A stretch of 16,632 bases of DNA, taken from positions 273,515 to 290,146 of the forward strand of contig MU646407.1 of assembly GCA_026770585.1 (NCBI GenBank). Direction: 5' to 3'. Both the position numbers and the translations under genes were made by a program. This document shows, piece by piece, positions 15,301 through 16,211 of this stretch; the stretch's first letter is position 1; every line of letters starts with the position of its first letter. Under the pieces are notes generated by a model. It was not told the origin of the DNA. It made no database searches and saw nothing but the letters and a program-made list of their open reading frames with translations. Source of the DNA: Baffinella frigidus. Taxonomy: Eukaryota; Cryptophyceae; Cryptomonadales; Baffinellaceae.

Positions 15301-16200
15301 TATCCCGAGAAAATCACCACCCACCCCCCCTCCCTCCCTCCCTCCCTCCCTCCCTCCCTCCCTCCAACCCTCTCACTCTCCCTCTCTCCCTCTCTCTCTC
15401 CCCCCCCTCTCTCTCACTCACTCTCTCTCCCGCTCTCTCTCCCTCCCCCTCTCTCACTCACTCTCTCTCCCGCTCTCTCTCCCTCTCTCTCTCTCTCGCA
15501 CCCTCTCATCGACGCTGCCGTCCAGAGAGGTTATCTCGTGTTTTTTTTTGTGCTCCTTCGATGACTCGAAATGGAACTGGTTTGAGTACCTGGTTTGGGG
15601 TTTGCGGTTTGTGGTTGAGGGTGTGGGGTGTAGGGTTCAGGGTGTAGGGTGTAGGGTGTAGGGTGGTGGGTGGTGGGTGTTGGGTTAAGGGTTTAGGGTT
15701 TAGGGTTTAGGGTTTAGGGTATAGGGTTTAGGGCCTAGGGTCTAGGGTTTGGGGTTTGGGGTTTGGGGTTTCACGTGAGGGCTTTGTTGACAATGTCGGA
15801 GACCTCGTTGACCGGCTGCGGGACCTTCTCCTTGCCTGGTGTATCGTTTGGGGTTTGGGGTTTGGGGTTTGGGGTGTGGGGTTTGAGGTTTGGGGTGTGG
15901 GGTTTGGGGTTTGGGGGTTAGGGTTAGGCAATGCTAGACCCTCACCCCTGAACCCTAAACCCTGACCCCCAAACCATACCCCCTAAAACCCCTAAACCGC
16001 CCGTGACAGGTACAAATTTTAACAACCCCACATTTAAAATACCCCCTCTTCAAGGCTGGAGTGTGTAGCCTGGGGGGGGGGGGCGTCCGACCAGCGAGGA
16101 GGATCTCGCACACTGCCTCGTGTGTCGCCTCCTCTTCGTCGTTTGCTGGCGCTCCATGGAAGGACCCGCCTCTCTGGTCTCCATGGAAGGACGCGCCTCT
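455..16200 (-). CDS. VSP: Voltage-sensing phosphatase (VSP/TPTE family), partial, 23 exons in view
   Basis: Gene model assembled by eye. Exons on the minus strand: 16200-16092, 15835-15775, 14235-14166, 14030-13992, 12512-12452, 11873-11812, 11068-11019, 10236-10176, 9971-9940, 9485-9434, 9098-9049, 8398-8332, 7918-7877, 7261-7220, 6586-6515, 5634-5521, 4942-4874, 4012-3958, 3181-3131, 1947-1856, 1192-1113, 910-853, 500-455. All 22 introns are GT-AG and phases agree at every junction, giving 478 codons plus 1 nt. Seen: an acidic N-terminus, four hydrophobic helices, a basic linker, then PTEN-type motifs RRF..EFDLDLTY, IAM..P, YRNDI, IFNLCE, RDHN, HCRGGKGRTG, PSQ/VRYVHY and a C2 start. Known: VSPs couple a membrane voltage sensor to a phosphoinositide phosphatase facing the cytosol. 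Inferred: membrane phosphoinositide phosphatase. Both gene ends lie outside the window. Exons 14-20 are very secure; exon 3 boundaries and the last C2 exons are least sure. Residue numbers below count from the first codon in view. Confidence 0.9.
501..545 (-). repeat. Sequence related to exon 22, fused upstream of exon 23
   Basis: The stretch next to the exon 23 acceptor resembles the 3' half of exon 22 (VDRPRRAT beside VDLPKCAV in the same frame). This suggests exon 23 sits at the end of a duplicated exon 22 block. Confidence 0.5.
718..850 (+). repeat. GA-rich microsatellite
   Basis: Imperfect GAGAGG/GAGA repeat, CT-rich on the gene strand, in the intron between exons 22 and 23. It produces spurious SL-rich open frames. 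Confidence 0.95.
853..910 (-). CDS. VSP: VSP exon 22: C2 domain strand
   Basis: 58 nt, entry phase 2, exit phase 0. Acceptor CCTAG, donor GAG/GTCTCT. It encodes VDVPTPEVDLPKCAVQALE. The VP...L..VQ pattern fits the start of the VSP/PTEN C2 domain. The acceptor region sits in a 30-bp tandem repeat (900-917 and 930-947), so the exact start is less certain. Confidence 0.65.
900..947 (+). repeat. 30-bp tandem repeat with AACCCTAGG
   Basis: An 18-nt block is repeated exactly at 900-917 and 930-947. It contains the exon 22 acceptor and a second, equivalent AG. Confidence 0.85.
1113..1192 (-). CDS. VSP: VSP exon 21: RYV helix and start of C2 domain
   Basis: 80 nt, entry phase 0, exit phase 2. Acceptor AACCAG, donor CCG/GTGTGT. 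It encodes VRYVHYVEALKRLKFDYVSR then RPTRIT. The first part matches the PSQ.RYV.Y helix, and PTRI opens the C2 domain as in PTEN/VSP. A perfect 25-bp tandem duplication (1209-1258) lies just upstream of the acceptor. Confidence 0.85.
1209..1258 (+). repeat. Perfect 25-bp tandem duplication, AT-rich
   Basis: Two identical 25-nt units (1209-1233, 1234-1258), rich in TTTAT, in the intron just before exon 21. Confidence 0.95.
1263..1450 (+). repeat. Telomere-like array, mainly TTCAGGG
   Basis: A fairly regular run of TTCAGGG units after a degenerate start, intronic. The stretch 1451-1718 that follows has no recognised gene; it holds a CCCCGGATGTCCGGGG palindrome at 1556-1571. Confidence 0.9.
1719..1847 (+). 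mobile_element. Inverted-repeat element, family 1 (copy a)
   Basis: About 130 bp with terminal inverted repeats starting CCACGCCAGAGTGTT. It shares the inner motif GACTTTTGGC and TTGACTTTT with copies at 4714-4844 and 6853-6986. It lies directly downstream of the exon 20 donor. No coding capacity. Confidence 0.7.
1856..1947 (-). CDS. VSP: VSP exon 20: end of phosphatase domain (PSQ)
   Basis: 92 nt, entry phase 1, exit phase 0. Acceptor TTTTGAAG, donor CAG/GTGCCC. It encodes NPPTNPSTLRGFRMKTPLVV then ERRNCASPSQ. PSQ directly before VRYVHY of the next exon matches the PSQ.RYV motif of PTEN/VSP, and the spacing from the P-loop is close to that of PTEN. The middle of the exon is poorly conserved. 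A rival partial copy ends at 2009. Confidence 0.8.
2009..2040 (-). pseudogene. Partial copy of VSP exon 20 3' end
   Basis: A 28-nt segment (2000-2027) matches 1847-1874 at 27 of 28 positions and again encodes CASPSQ with a CAG/GTGCCC donor. Upstream the two diverge. The nearest acceptor gives phase 0, which does not fit exon 19, so it is treated as a duplicate. Confidence 0.6.
2119..2467 (+). repeat. Telomere-like degenerate array
   Basis: TTTGGGG, TTCAGGG and TTTAGGG variants in the intron between exons 19 and 20. A CpG-rich stretch (2468-2524) follows. Confidence 0.9.
2525..2634 (+). repeat. Telomere-like array with TTTATGG variants
   Basis: TTTAGGG units grade into TTTATGG units, with the G-rich strand on +. 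Confidence 0.85.
2635..2781 (+). repeat. Minisatellite, about 25-bp unit, six copies
   Basis: Units open with CCCCGTTTATTT and end in GTTTGAAT (starts near 2635, 2660, 2685, 2709, 2733, 2757). Similarity decays towards the right end. The stretch 2782-3130 after it holds only short telomere-like patches in both orientations. Confidence 0.85.
3131..3181 (-). CDS. VSP: VSP exon 19: rest of the P-loop (GGKGRTG)
   Basis: 51 nt, entry phase 1, exit phase 1. Acceptor ACGCAG, donor CAG/GTGCGC. Joined to exon 18 it completes HCRGGKGRTG, the CX5R(T) catalytic loop, with Arg374 closing the loop; it continues AFCSSLLLWS. The Gly two residues after Cys matches Ci-VSP (G365) rather than PTEN (Ala126). Exact in-frame completion of the loop across an intron is the strongest single proof of the model. 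Confidence 0.95.
3225..3450. other. AT-rich intron stretch, no feature recognised
   Basis: The unique-looking left part of the intron between exons 18 and 19. An open frame on the minus strand carries no family motif, splice-phase support or codon regularity. Confidence 0.5.
3461..3870 (+). repeat. Telomere-like arrays, interrupted
   Basis: TTTAGGG and TGTAGGG patches at about 3461-3540, 3625-3722 and 3775-3870, with the phrase GGTTCTTTCGCT.TCA or TTTCTTTCGCTGTCA repeated between them. Intron between exons 18 and 19. Confidence 0.85.
3958..4012 (-). CDS. VSP: VSP exon 18: catalytic strand ending in HCR
   Basis: 55 nt, entry phase 0, exit phase 1. Acceptor ACGCAG, donor GCG/GTACCC. It encodes ATAFLNLDPSNVVVVHCR plus the first base of Gly (residues 352-370). 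Cys368 is the predicted nucleophile. Two damaged copies of this exon lie upstream in the same intron (4406-4365 and 4180-4140); this is the only one that keeps HC. Confidence 0.95.
4049..4099 (+). repeat. Direct repeat of 19 bp at 32-bp spacing
   Basis: CGGTCCTGAGGTTTTACTA occurs exactly at 4049-4067 and 4081-4099. On the gene strand each copy carries an AACCTCAG acceptor-like end. Confidence 0.9.
4140..4180 (-). pseudogene. Damaged copy of VSP exon 18
   Basis: It begins GCTACGGCGTTC like exon 18 (ATAFPNLAKPS) but the acceptor AG is CG, and the region that should encode VVVVHC has diverged. It cannot supply the catalytic Cys. Confidence 0.6.
4264..4365. repeat. Imperfect inverted repeat, arms about 47-50 bp, 5-bp loop
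   Basis: The left arm 4264-4313 and right arm 4319-4365 pair with a perfect outer 16 bp (CCCCGCGCAGCTGCAG) and a near-perfect inner 20 bp. The right boundary coincides with the point where an exon 18 copy is cut off. Confidence 0.85.
4365..4406 (-). pseudogene. Truncated copy of VSP exon 18
   Basis: It keeps an intact CAG acceptor and encodes ATAFLNLDPSNVIV. The match to exon 18 stops at 4365, exactly at the outer end of a 102-bp inverted repeat. The HC catalytic residues and the donor are missing. Confidence 0.7.
4461..4480. repeat. CCGG palindrome followed by a CACGTGAC box
   Basis: CCCCCCGGATTTCCGGGGGG, near-perfect palindrome, with TCACGTGAC a few bases on. Related to palindromes at 1556-1571, 12065-12080 and 12304-12320. 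Confidence 0.7.
4714..4844 (-). mobile_element. Inverted-repeat element, family 1 (copy b)
   Basis: 131 bp with ends TACCACGCCAGAGTCT and, inverted, TACCACGCCACAGTGCT. Opposite orientation to copies a and c. Intron between exons 17 and 18. Confidence 0.75.
4874..4942 (-). CDS. VSP: VSP exon 17: phosphatase domain with general-acid Asp (DHN)
   Basis: 69 nt, phase 0 at both ends. Acceptor GGGCAG, donor CAG/GTTATG. It encodes VVRISMRDHNICSLAALVSF then CKQ (residues 329-351). Asp336 in DHN corresponds to the general acid Asp92 of PTEN and Asp331 of Ci-VSP. The distance from DH to the HC motif in the next exon equals that of human PTEN. Confidence 0.95.
4993..5029 (+). repeat. Short TTCAGGG array
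   Basis: About five TTCAGGG units in the intron between exons 16 and 17, just before the exon 17 acceptor in gene direction. Confidence 0.9.
5041..5135 (+). repeat. Dispersed repeat starting GTAACGTGACC (copy a)
   Basis: About 90 bp shared in the same orientation with 12081-12178: GTAACGTGACCA, AATTGAAGA, GGATC, GTTCAAA.GTGGTC, TGTAGCCTT. It is preceded by a G run; its partner is preceded by the CCGG palindrome. Confidence 0.75.
5356..5400 (-). pseudogene. Copy of the 3' part of VSP exon 16
   Basis: It encodes EFRNGNYDEIVFHTQ in the same frame as exon 16 and keeps the CAG/GTCC donor. The 5' half, with RH and FNLC, is absent. Confidence 0.75.
5521..5634 (-). CDS. VSP: VSP exon 16: phosphatase domain, FL..RH and FNLCE motifs
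   Basis: 114 nt, phase 0 at both ends, the longest exon in view. Acceptor CTTTTCCAG, donor CAG/GTCCGA. It begins VSHFLTSRHYGSFKIFNLCE (residues 291-310) and ends FRNGNYDGIFFHKQ. It matches the V..FL..RH...Y.IFNLC.E block of PTEN/VSP. A copy of its 3' 45 nt lies at 5356-5400. Confidence 0.95.
5882..5956 (+). repeat. Half element related to family 1 copy d
   Basis: It shares CTACTTTTGG, GTTGAACGCCA and a CAGCAG.CTGGCG end with 10652-10730. The rest of 5635-5881, within the intron between exons 15 and 16, shows nothing recognisable. Confidence 0.55.
5971..5997 (-). pseudogene. Copy 3 of the 3' end of VSP exon 15
   Basis: It encodes AAHRNDIRQ followed by a donor-like GTTATG. It is joined on its 5' side to a GA microsatellite (sense strand). 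Confidence 0.75.
5998..6162 (+). repeat. CT/CCCT microsatellite
   Basis: A CCCT run followed by CTCTCTCG units, GA-rich on the gene strand. Intron between exons 15 and 16. Confidence 0.95.
6191..6238 (-). pseudogene. Copy 2 of the 3' part of VSP exon 15
   Basis: It encodes LPCLAGAAYRTIDIRQ, with a 3-nt insertion relative to exon 15, and keeps a CAG/GTCGGG donor. It has an AG at its 5' edge in phase 0, but lacks the IAM motif. Confidence 0.75.
6351..6377 (-). pseudogene. Copy 1 of the 3' end of VSP exon 15
   Basis: It encodes AAYRNDIRQ with a donor-like GTTATG and fuses upstream to a GA microsatellite, exactly like the copy at 5971-5997. Confidence 0.75.
6378..6485 (+). repeat. CT microsatellite, second unit
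   Basis: CTCT/CCCT and CTCTCTCG units at the same place relative to the exon 15 copies as 5998-6162. Confidence 0.95.
6515..6586 (-). CDS. VSP: VSP exon 15: phosphatase domain, IAM..P and YRN motifs
   Basis: 72 nt, phase 0 at both ends. Acceptor CGGCAG, donor CAG/GTCACC. It encodes IADRMIAMALPCVAGAAYRN then DIRQ (residues 267-290). It matches the IIAM.FP....YRN block following FDLDLTY in PTEN and VSP. Three partial copies of its 3' half lie in the next intron. Confidence 0.95.
6612..6703. repeat. Short hairpin and (TA)n tract
   Basis: ACGTGAAAATTCACGT (7-bp arms, 2-bp gap) is followed by about 47 bp of pure TA at 6657-6703. Intron between exons 14 and 15. Confidence 0.9.
6723..6780 (+). repeat. 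Short telomere-like patch
   Basis: TTTAGGG-like units with a TTAGGG variant, intronic. Confidence 0.8.
6853..6986 (+). mobile_element. Inverted-repeat element, family 1 (copy c)
   Basis: 134 bp, closest to copy b in the inner part. Its ends match CCCACGCAAGAGTGTTGG and the inverse of CCAAGACTCTGGCGTTGTGG. Intron between exons 14 and 15. Confidence 0.75.
7076..7128 (-). repeat. Telomere-like array in reversed orientation
   Basis: CCCTGAA and CCCTCAA units on +, opposite to almost all other arrays in the window. Intron between exons 14 and 15. Confidence 0.9.
7220..7261 (-). CDS. VSP: VSP exon 14: start of PTEN-type phosphatase domain
   Basis: 42 nt, phase 0 at both ends. Acceptor TGTGTGTGCAG, consensus donor TAC/GTATGT. 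It encodes RRFVDEEFDLDLTY (residues 253-266). The FDLDLTY signature is diagnostic of the PTEN/VSP family N-terminal edge. The small size and classical splice sites make this a secure exon. Confidence 0.95.
7281..7602 (+). repeat. Duplicated intron block
   Basis: 7281-7331 resembles 7551-7602 in the same orientation (GAGATGTCAACC...TCGGCCTCGAAAC versus GTTGAGACC...TCGACCTCGGAAC). A weaker third match starts near 7422. Intron between exons 13 and 14. Confidence 0.55.
7722..7871 (+). repeat. Telomere-like array
   Basis: TTTAGGG, TTGAGGG and TGTAGGG units running up to a few bases from the exon 13 donor. Confidence 0.9.
7877..7918 (-). CDS. VSP: VSP exon 13: linker between sensor and phosphatase
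   Basis: 42 nt, phase 0 at both ends. Acceptor ACCAG, consensus donor AAG/GTATCT. It encodes DARRLMQIAVSGNK and continues directly into RRF of exon 14. The join SGNK-RRF mirrors the VSP/TPTE linker just before FDLDLTY, which is the phospholipid-binding linker in characterised VSPs. Confidence 0.9.
7922..8127 (+). repeat. Telomere-like array, TTTAGGG to TGTGGGG
   Basis: It starts within 4 nt of the exon 13 acceptor and grades from TTTAGGG into TGTGGGG and TTTGGTG variants. Confidence 0.9.
8188..8235 (-). pseudogene. Copy of the 3' part of VSP exon 12 with dead donor
   Basis: 48 nt identical to 8331-8378, encoding the same end of S4. The base pair after CAG is GC instead of GT, so splicing here would be poor. 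Confidence 0.85.
8231..8312 (+). repeat. GATTGTTCTAG minisatellite
   Basis: Several imperfect units of GATTGTTCTAGATT between the dead exon 12 copy and exon 12. Related units recur at 8630-8665 and 8981-9010. Confidence 0.8.
8332..8398 (-). CDS. VSP: VSP exon 12: helix S4 and start of linker
   Basis: 67 nt, entry phase 2, exit phase 0. The acceptor CTCTCTCGGCAG uses the adjacent CT microsatellite as its pyrimidine tract; donor CAG/GTAACC. It encodes LHSALHLLRVIMAAQHCFVL then RQ. The every-third-residue series runs R, S, H, R, M, Q (the first R from the split codon), where canonical S4 helices have mostly Arg. A near-exact copy of its 3' part with a dead donor lies at 8188-8235. Confidence 0.85.
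8405..8542 (+). repeat. GA and GT microsatellite next to exon 12
   Basis: Alternating GAGA and GTGT runs. On the gene strand this is a CT/AC tract that ends a few bases before the exon 12 acceptor and supplies its pyrimidine tract. Confidence 0.95.
8556..8607 (+). repeat. TTGAGGG array
   Basis: Seven or so TTGAGGG-type units, intronic. Confidence 0.9.
8655..8998. other. Intron stretch with two heat-shock-element-like motifs
   Basis: TTCTAGAATGTTC at 8655-8667 and TTCTAGAAGGTTC at 8986-8998 fit the alternating TTC/GAA pattern. They belong to the GTTCTAGA repeat family, so the match may be incidental. The rest of 8668-8985 is unique-looking with no gene recognised. Confidence 0.4.
9049..9098 (-). 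CDS. VSP: VSP exon 11: S3-S4 linker and start of S4
   Basis: 50 nt, entry phase 0, exit phase 2. Acceptor AATCAG, donor GAG/GTTGCC. It encodes VQKCVDDSYRRVSVYG with an Arg codon split into the next exon. It supplies Arg residues at the beginning of S4. Confidence 0.8.
9112..9430 (+). repeat. Telomere-like array with nine perfect TTTAGGG units
   Basis: 9144-9206 is nine perfect TTTAGGG units; the rest is degenerate, ending in a block of TTGAGGG units. It fills nearly all of the intron between exons 10 and 11. Confidence 0.95.
9434..9485 (-). CDS. VSP: VSP exon 10: rest of helix S3
   Basis: 52 nt, entry phase 2, exit phase 0. The acceptor CTAATAG lies inside a telomere-like CCCTAA unit; donor CTG/GTGCAC. 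It encodes SVWTMLIVMTVLTIEEL, a hydrophobic helix ending in acidic residues. The first donor bases (GTGCACCC) equal those of exon 8. Confidence 0.8.
9516..9939. other. Unique-looking intron sequence between exons 9 and 10
   Basis: No gene or clear repeat seen apart from a short CCCTACCGTAGGG palindrome near 9708-9722 that recalls the family 3 elements. The minus-strand open frame at 9771-9962 overlaps exon 9 but runs past its donor. Confidence 0.5.
9940..9971 (-). CDS. VSP: VSP exon 9: start of S3 (32-nt micro-exon)
   Basis: 32 nt, entry phase 0, exit phase 2. Acceptor CCTAG, donor GTCTCG. It encodes EHNVVTSVAI plus a split Gly. The Asn matches the Asn that opens S3 in the family. Where the family usually has Asp three residues later, this sequence has Thr. 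It is the smallest exon; support comes from phase and context. Confidence 0.65.
9981..10170 (+). repeat. Telomere-like array between exons 8 and 9
   Basis: TTTAGGG, TTTCGGG and TGGAGGG variants fill the 204-nt intron almost completely. Confidence 0.9.
10176..10236 (-). CDS. VSP: VSP exon 8: end of S2 and S2-S3 linker
   Basis: 61 nt, entry phase 2, exit phase 0. Acceptor ACCAG, donor AAG/GTGCAC. It encodes ITVATSLGVHPRWASYLFRK (residues 152-171). The aromatic-Phe pair before a basic residue, followed by EHN in the next exon, resembles the S2-S3 linker of TPTE/VSP. The telomere-like repeat starts 6 nt after the exon end. Confidence 0.8.
10243..10460 (+). repeat. Telomere-like array, TTTGGGG to TTTATGG
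   Basis: It starts a few bases from the exon 8 acceptor. TTTGGGG units grade into TTTATGG and TTCATGG. Remaining intron sequence up to 11018 holds a family 1 copy and unrecognised sequence. Confidence 0.9.
10588..10730 (-). mobile_element. Inverted-repeat element, family 1, diverged (copy d)
   Basis: It shares TACCATGCCAGA, GGTCGCCAAAAGTC and a CTGGCG end with the family. Its second half also matches 5882-5956. Confidence 0.55.
11019..11068 (-). CDS. VSP: VSP exon 7: first part of helix S2
   Basis: 50 nt, entry phase 0, exit phase 2. Acceptor GATCAG, donor GTCTAC. It encodes VLVFLLTSHLVCAIHC, with a Trp codon split across the intron. Strongly hydrophobic. No Asp or Glu is present, although S2 of functional voltage sensors usually carries one. 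Confidence 0.8.
11106..11232 (+). repeat. Partial family 3 element
   Basis: It shares CTACGGTAGGGTTGCCCGTAG, TATCGCTCAAGAGTTATTCGA and CCCTTTGAAGTCCGCTG with the family 3 elements below; one end is missing. Confidence 0.6.
11358..11415 (+). repeat. Dispersed repeat GGTACAAAT..TTACAACCCC
   Basis: Matches 15017-15069 (inverted), including GGATCCTCCA.CATTCTCGAGTGG, and more weakly 16008-16040. Confidence 0.7.
11425..11543. mobile_element. Inverted-repeat element, family 2 (copy a), CTAG ends
   Basis: 119 bp. The 34-bp terminal inverted repeats match at 29 of 34 positions and both ends are CTAG, which fits a TA (or CTAG) target duplication of a Tc1/mariner-like MITE. No coding capacity. Intron between exons 6 and 7. 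Confidence 0.85.
11632..11669 (+). repeat. 19-bp tandem repeat
   Basis: TGACAGACTATTCTCAGGT is followed directly by a close copy. The rest of 11544-11811 shows nothing recognisable. Confidence 0.85.
11812..11873 (-). CDS. VSP: VSP exon 6: S1-S2 loop
   Basis: 62 nt, entry phase 1, exit phase 0. Consensus donor GCG/GTAAGG, acceptor CCCAG. It encodes DFMCVVNEGKPNTVSIPNLA, a hydrophilic loop ending just before the next hydrophobic exon. It joins exon 5 through a split Gly codon. In the VSD topology this loop is extracellular. Confidence 0.85.
11877..11915 (+). repeat. Short telomere-like patch at exon 6 acceptor
   Basis: TTAGGG/TGTAGG units start 4 nt upstream (gene direction) of the exon 6 acceptor. 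Confidence 0.8.
12065..12178 (+). repeat. CCGG palindrome plus dispersed repeat (copy b)
   Basis: The perfect palindrome CCCCGGATATCCGGGG at 12065-12080 is followed directly by GTAACGTGACC and about 95 bp matching 5049-5135. Confidence 0.8.
12337..12450 (+). repeat. Telomere-like array abutting exon 5 donor
   Basis: TGTAGGG, TTCAGGG and TTTAGGG units reach to within a few bases of the exon 5 donor. A partial CCGG palindrome with TACGTGAC lies at 12304-12328. Confidence 0.85.
12452..12512 (-). CDS. VSP: VSP exon 5: transmembrane helix S1
   Basis: 61 nt, entry phase 0, exit phase 1. Acceptor CCCTCAG, donor GTACCC. It encodes VFVFIVEAISFMVQQVFWGD (residues 94-113): one hydrophobic helix with a buried Glu, as expected of S1 in a voltage sensor. 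A copy of its 3' 22 nt lies at 14087-14108. Confidence 0.8.
12522..12645 (+). repeat. Telomere-like array upstream of exon 5
   Basis: TTTAGGG and TTTGGGG variants in the intron between exons 4 and 5. A weak echo of the exon 4 end (CGGATCAG, GACCGC, GTCAAACC) follows at 12641-12668. Confidence 0.85.
12746..12827 (+). repeat. Dispersed repeat starting GTTACGTGACCAA (copy c)
   Basis: Matches 15109-15206: GTTACGTGACCAA, CGAAAGTTA.TACACAAA, CGGTTTT.AATAGGCCCC, AGCATTCTCGTGTG. It runs directly into a family 3 element. Confidence 0.8.
12828..12990 (+). mobile_element. Inverted-repeat element, family 3 (copy a)
   Basis: 163 bp. The ends resemble each other in inverse (about 30 bp, consensus CCCACACAGCGGGCTACGAA then GGGATTTT). 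Shares CTACAGTAGGCAACCCGTA and CTACGGATA with copies b and c. Intronic, non-coding. Confidence 0.7.
13079..13164 (+). repeat. 8-bp tandem repeat (ATTCACCG) followed by a stem-loop
   Basis: Six units of ATTCACCG (13079-13126), then a 16-bp inverted repeat with a 2-bp loop (arms 13131-13146 and 13149-13164, one mismatch) followed by T-rich sequence. No RNA gene recognised. 13165-13420 holds nothing further. Confidence 0.85.
13421..13584 (-). mobile_element. Inverted-repeat element, family 3 (copy b)
   Basis: 164 bp, inverted relative to copies a and c. Ends TCCACACAGCGGGCTGAGAA and, inverted, TCCCATACAGCGGACTGCGA. Confidence 0.75.
13595..13655. repeat. Inverted repeat CCCCCCTAG...CTAGGGGGG
   Basis: Imperfect inverted repeat around CATAGGACCCTATG, of unknown role, in the intron between exons 4 and 5. 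Confidence 0.6.
13725..13988 (+). repeat. Telomere-like array downstream of exon 4
   Basis: TTTAGGG, TGTAGGG and TTGAGTG variants reach to within a few bases of the exon 4 donor. Confidence 0.9.
13992..14030 (-). CDS. VSP: VSP exon 4: hydrophilic pre-S1 segment
   Basis: 39 nt, phase 0 at both ends. It has a strong acceptor (C-rich tract then ACAG) and donor CAG/GTCAGA. It encodes DGASNADLTAADQ. It lies as an island between telomere-like arrays and leads in frame into the S1 exon. Confidence 0.65.
14041..14083 (+). repeat. Short telomere-like array between exons 3 and 4
   Basis: A G run and TTTAGGG units that give the exon 4 acceptor its C-rich tract on the gene strand. Confidence 0.9.
14087..14108 (-). 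pseudogene. Copy of the 3' end of VSP exon 5 (S1)
   Basis: 22 nt almost identical to the end of exon 5 (QQVFWGG) with donor GTAACC in the same phase. Upstream, the frame runs back through a TAA to VAHLIIFLI and then into exon 3, so an old S1 exon may be decaying here. Confidence 0.65.
14166..14235 (-). CDS. VSP: VSP exon 3: pre-S1 segment (boundaries tentative)
   Basis: 70 nt, entry phase 2, exit phase 0. Acceptor CTTCAG, donor GTGGCC. It encodes ITSAQTAFETRRAACSVLRE and then TTP. A second CTTCAG ten bases on and a GTGCAG further in are rival acceptors. The open frame continues past the chosen donor into VAHLIIFLI before a TAA, so the donor could be wrong. Phases fit exons 2 and 4 only with the boundaries given. 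Confidence 0.5.
14277..14513. other. Unique-looking intron sequence with a plus-strand open frame
   Basis: An open frame on + shows no family motif. A short match (GAAATGGCTCAA) to 5480-5491 suggests another old repeat. Confidence 0.4.
14514..14634. mobile_element. Inverted-repeat element, family 2 (copy b), CTAG ends
   Basis: 121 bp, same structure as 11425-11543: CTAGCTCTG ends, GCTCGTC near the inner limit of the inverted repeats (26 of 34 matches), and a similar core (AAAGT.TTTGAGCAGA). Intron between exons 2 and 3. Confidence 0.85.
14637..14726 (+). repeat. 30-bp tandem repeat, three units
   Basis: Units start TATCTGT.TGGGA at 14637, 14667 and 14697 and directly follow the family 2 element. 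Confidence 0.9.
14848..15009 (+). mobile_element. Inverted-repeat element, family 3 (copy c)
   Basis: 162 bp, same orientation and inner sequence as copy a (GGGTTTTTGAATAACCC, CCTACGGTAGGCAACCCGTA). The 86-aa open frame across it is not a gene. Confidence 0.75.
15017..15206 (+). repeat. Two further dispersed repeats
   Basis: 15017-15069 is the inverse of the 11358-11415 repeat. 15109-15206 matches 12746-12827. The two are separated by a degenerate duplicate of the ACGTGACCAACCTC start. 15207-15320 is unremarkable. Confidence 0.75.
15326..15500 (+). repeat. CCCT/CT microsatellite
   Basis: About ten CCCT units, then CTCT tracts with a duplicated CTCTCTCACTCACTCTCTC phrase. GA-rich on the gene strand. 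Intron between exons 2 and 3. Confidence 0.95.
15583..15770 (+). repeat. Telomere-like array at exon 2 donor
   Basis: TGTAGGG and TTTAGGG units, then TTTGGGG units that end exactly at the exon 2 donor. Confidence 0.95.
15775..15835 (-). CDS. VSP: VSP exon 2: N-terminal region
   Basis: 61 nt, entry phase 1, exit phase 2. Acceptor ACCAG, donor GTGAAA. It reads KEKVPQPVNEVSDIVNKAL and joins exon 1 through a split Gly codon. Telomere-like DNA flanks it on both sides: CCCCAAACCCC starts right after the donor, so the coding-like stretch stands out as an island in the arrays. Confidence 0.65.
15846..16000. repeat. Head-to-head telomere-like arrays
   Basis: G-rich TTTGGGG units (15846-15936) followed after a few bases by C-rich CCCTAAA/CCCCAAA units (15943-16000). 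The two halves could pair as a long hairpin. Intron between exons 1 and 2. Confidence 0.9.
16092..16200 (-). CDS. VSP: VSP exon 1 in view: acidic N-terminal region
   Basis: 109 nt, entry phase 0, exit phase 1; donor GTCGGA. Residues 1-36 contain an acidic stretch (NDEEEATHEAVCEILLA) and an in-frame 9-residue tandem duplication (SFHG repeated). The acceptor CAG at 16201-16203 is inferred, because an in-frame TGA lies just upstream. A second CAG within the duplicated unit is a possible alternative. Cytosolic N-terminus by family analogy. Earlier exons are expected to the right of the window. Confidence 0.6.
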
Positions 16201-16205
16201 CTGGT
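16152..16205 (-). repeat. 27-bp tandem duplication inside exon 1
   Basis: Two 27-nt units (16152-16178, 16179-16205) differing at one base, giving nine duplicated codons in frame and a second CAG acceptor. Confidence 0.9.
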
Positions 16206-16211
16206 ATCGTC

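Noticed and set aside
15207-15330. A possible exon (TFSHLLGFCADEG) between exons 2 and 3
   Set aside because: The reading needs to run through a dispersed repeat to reach a phase-0 donor, and exons 2 and 3 already agree in phase.
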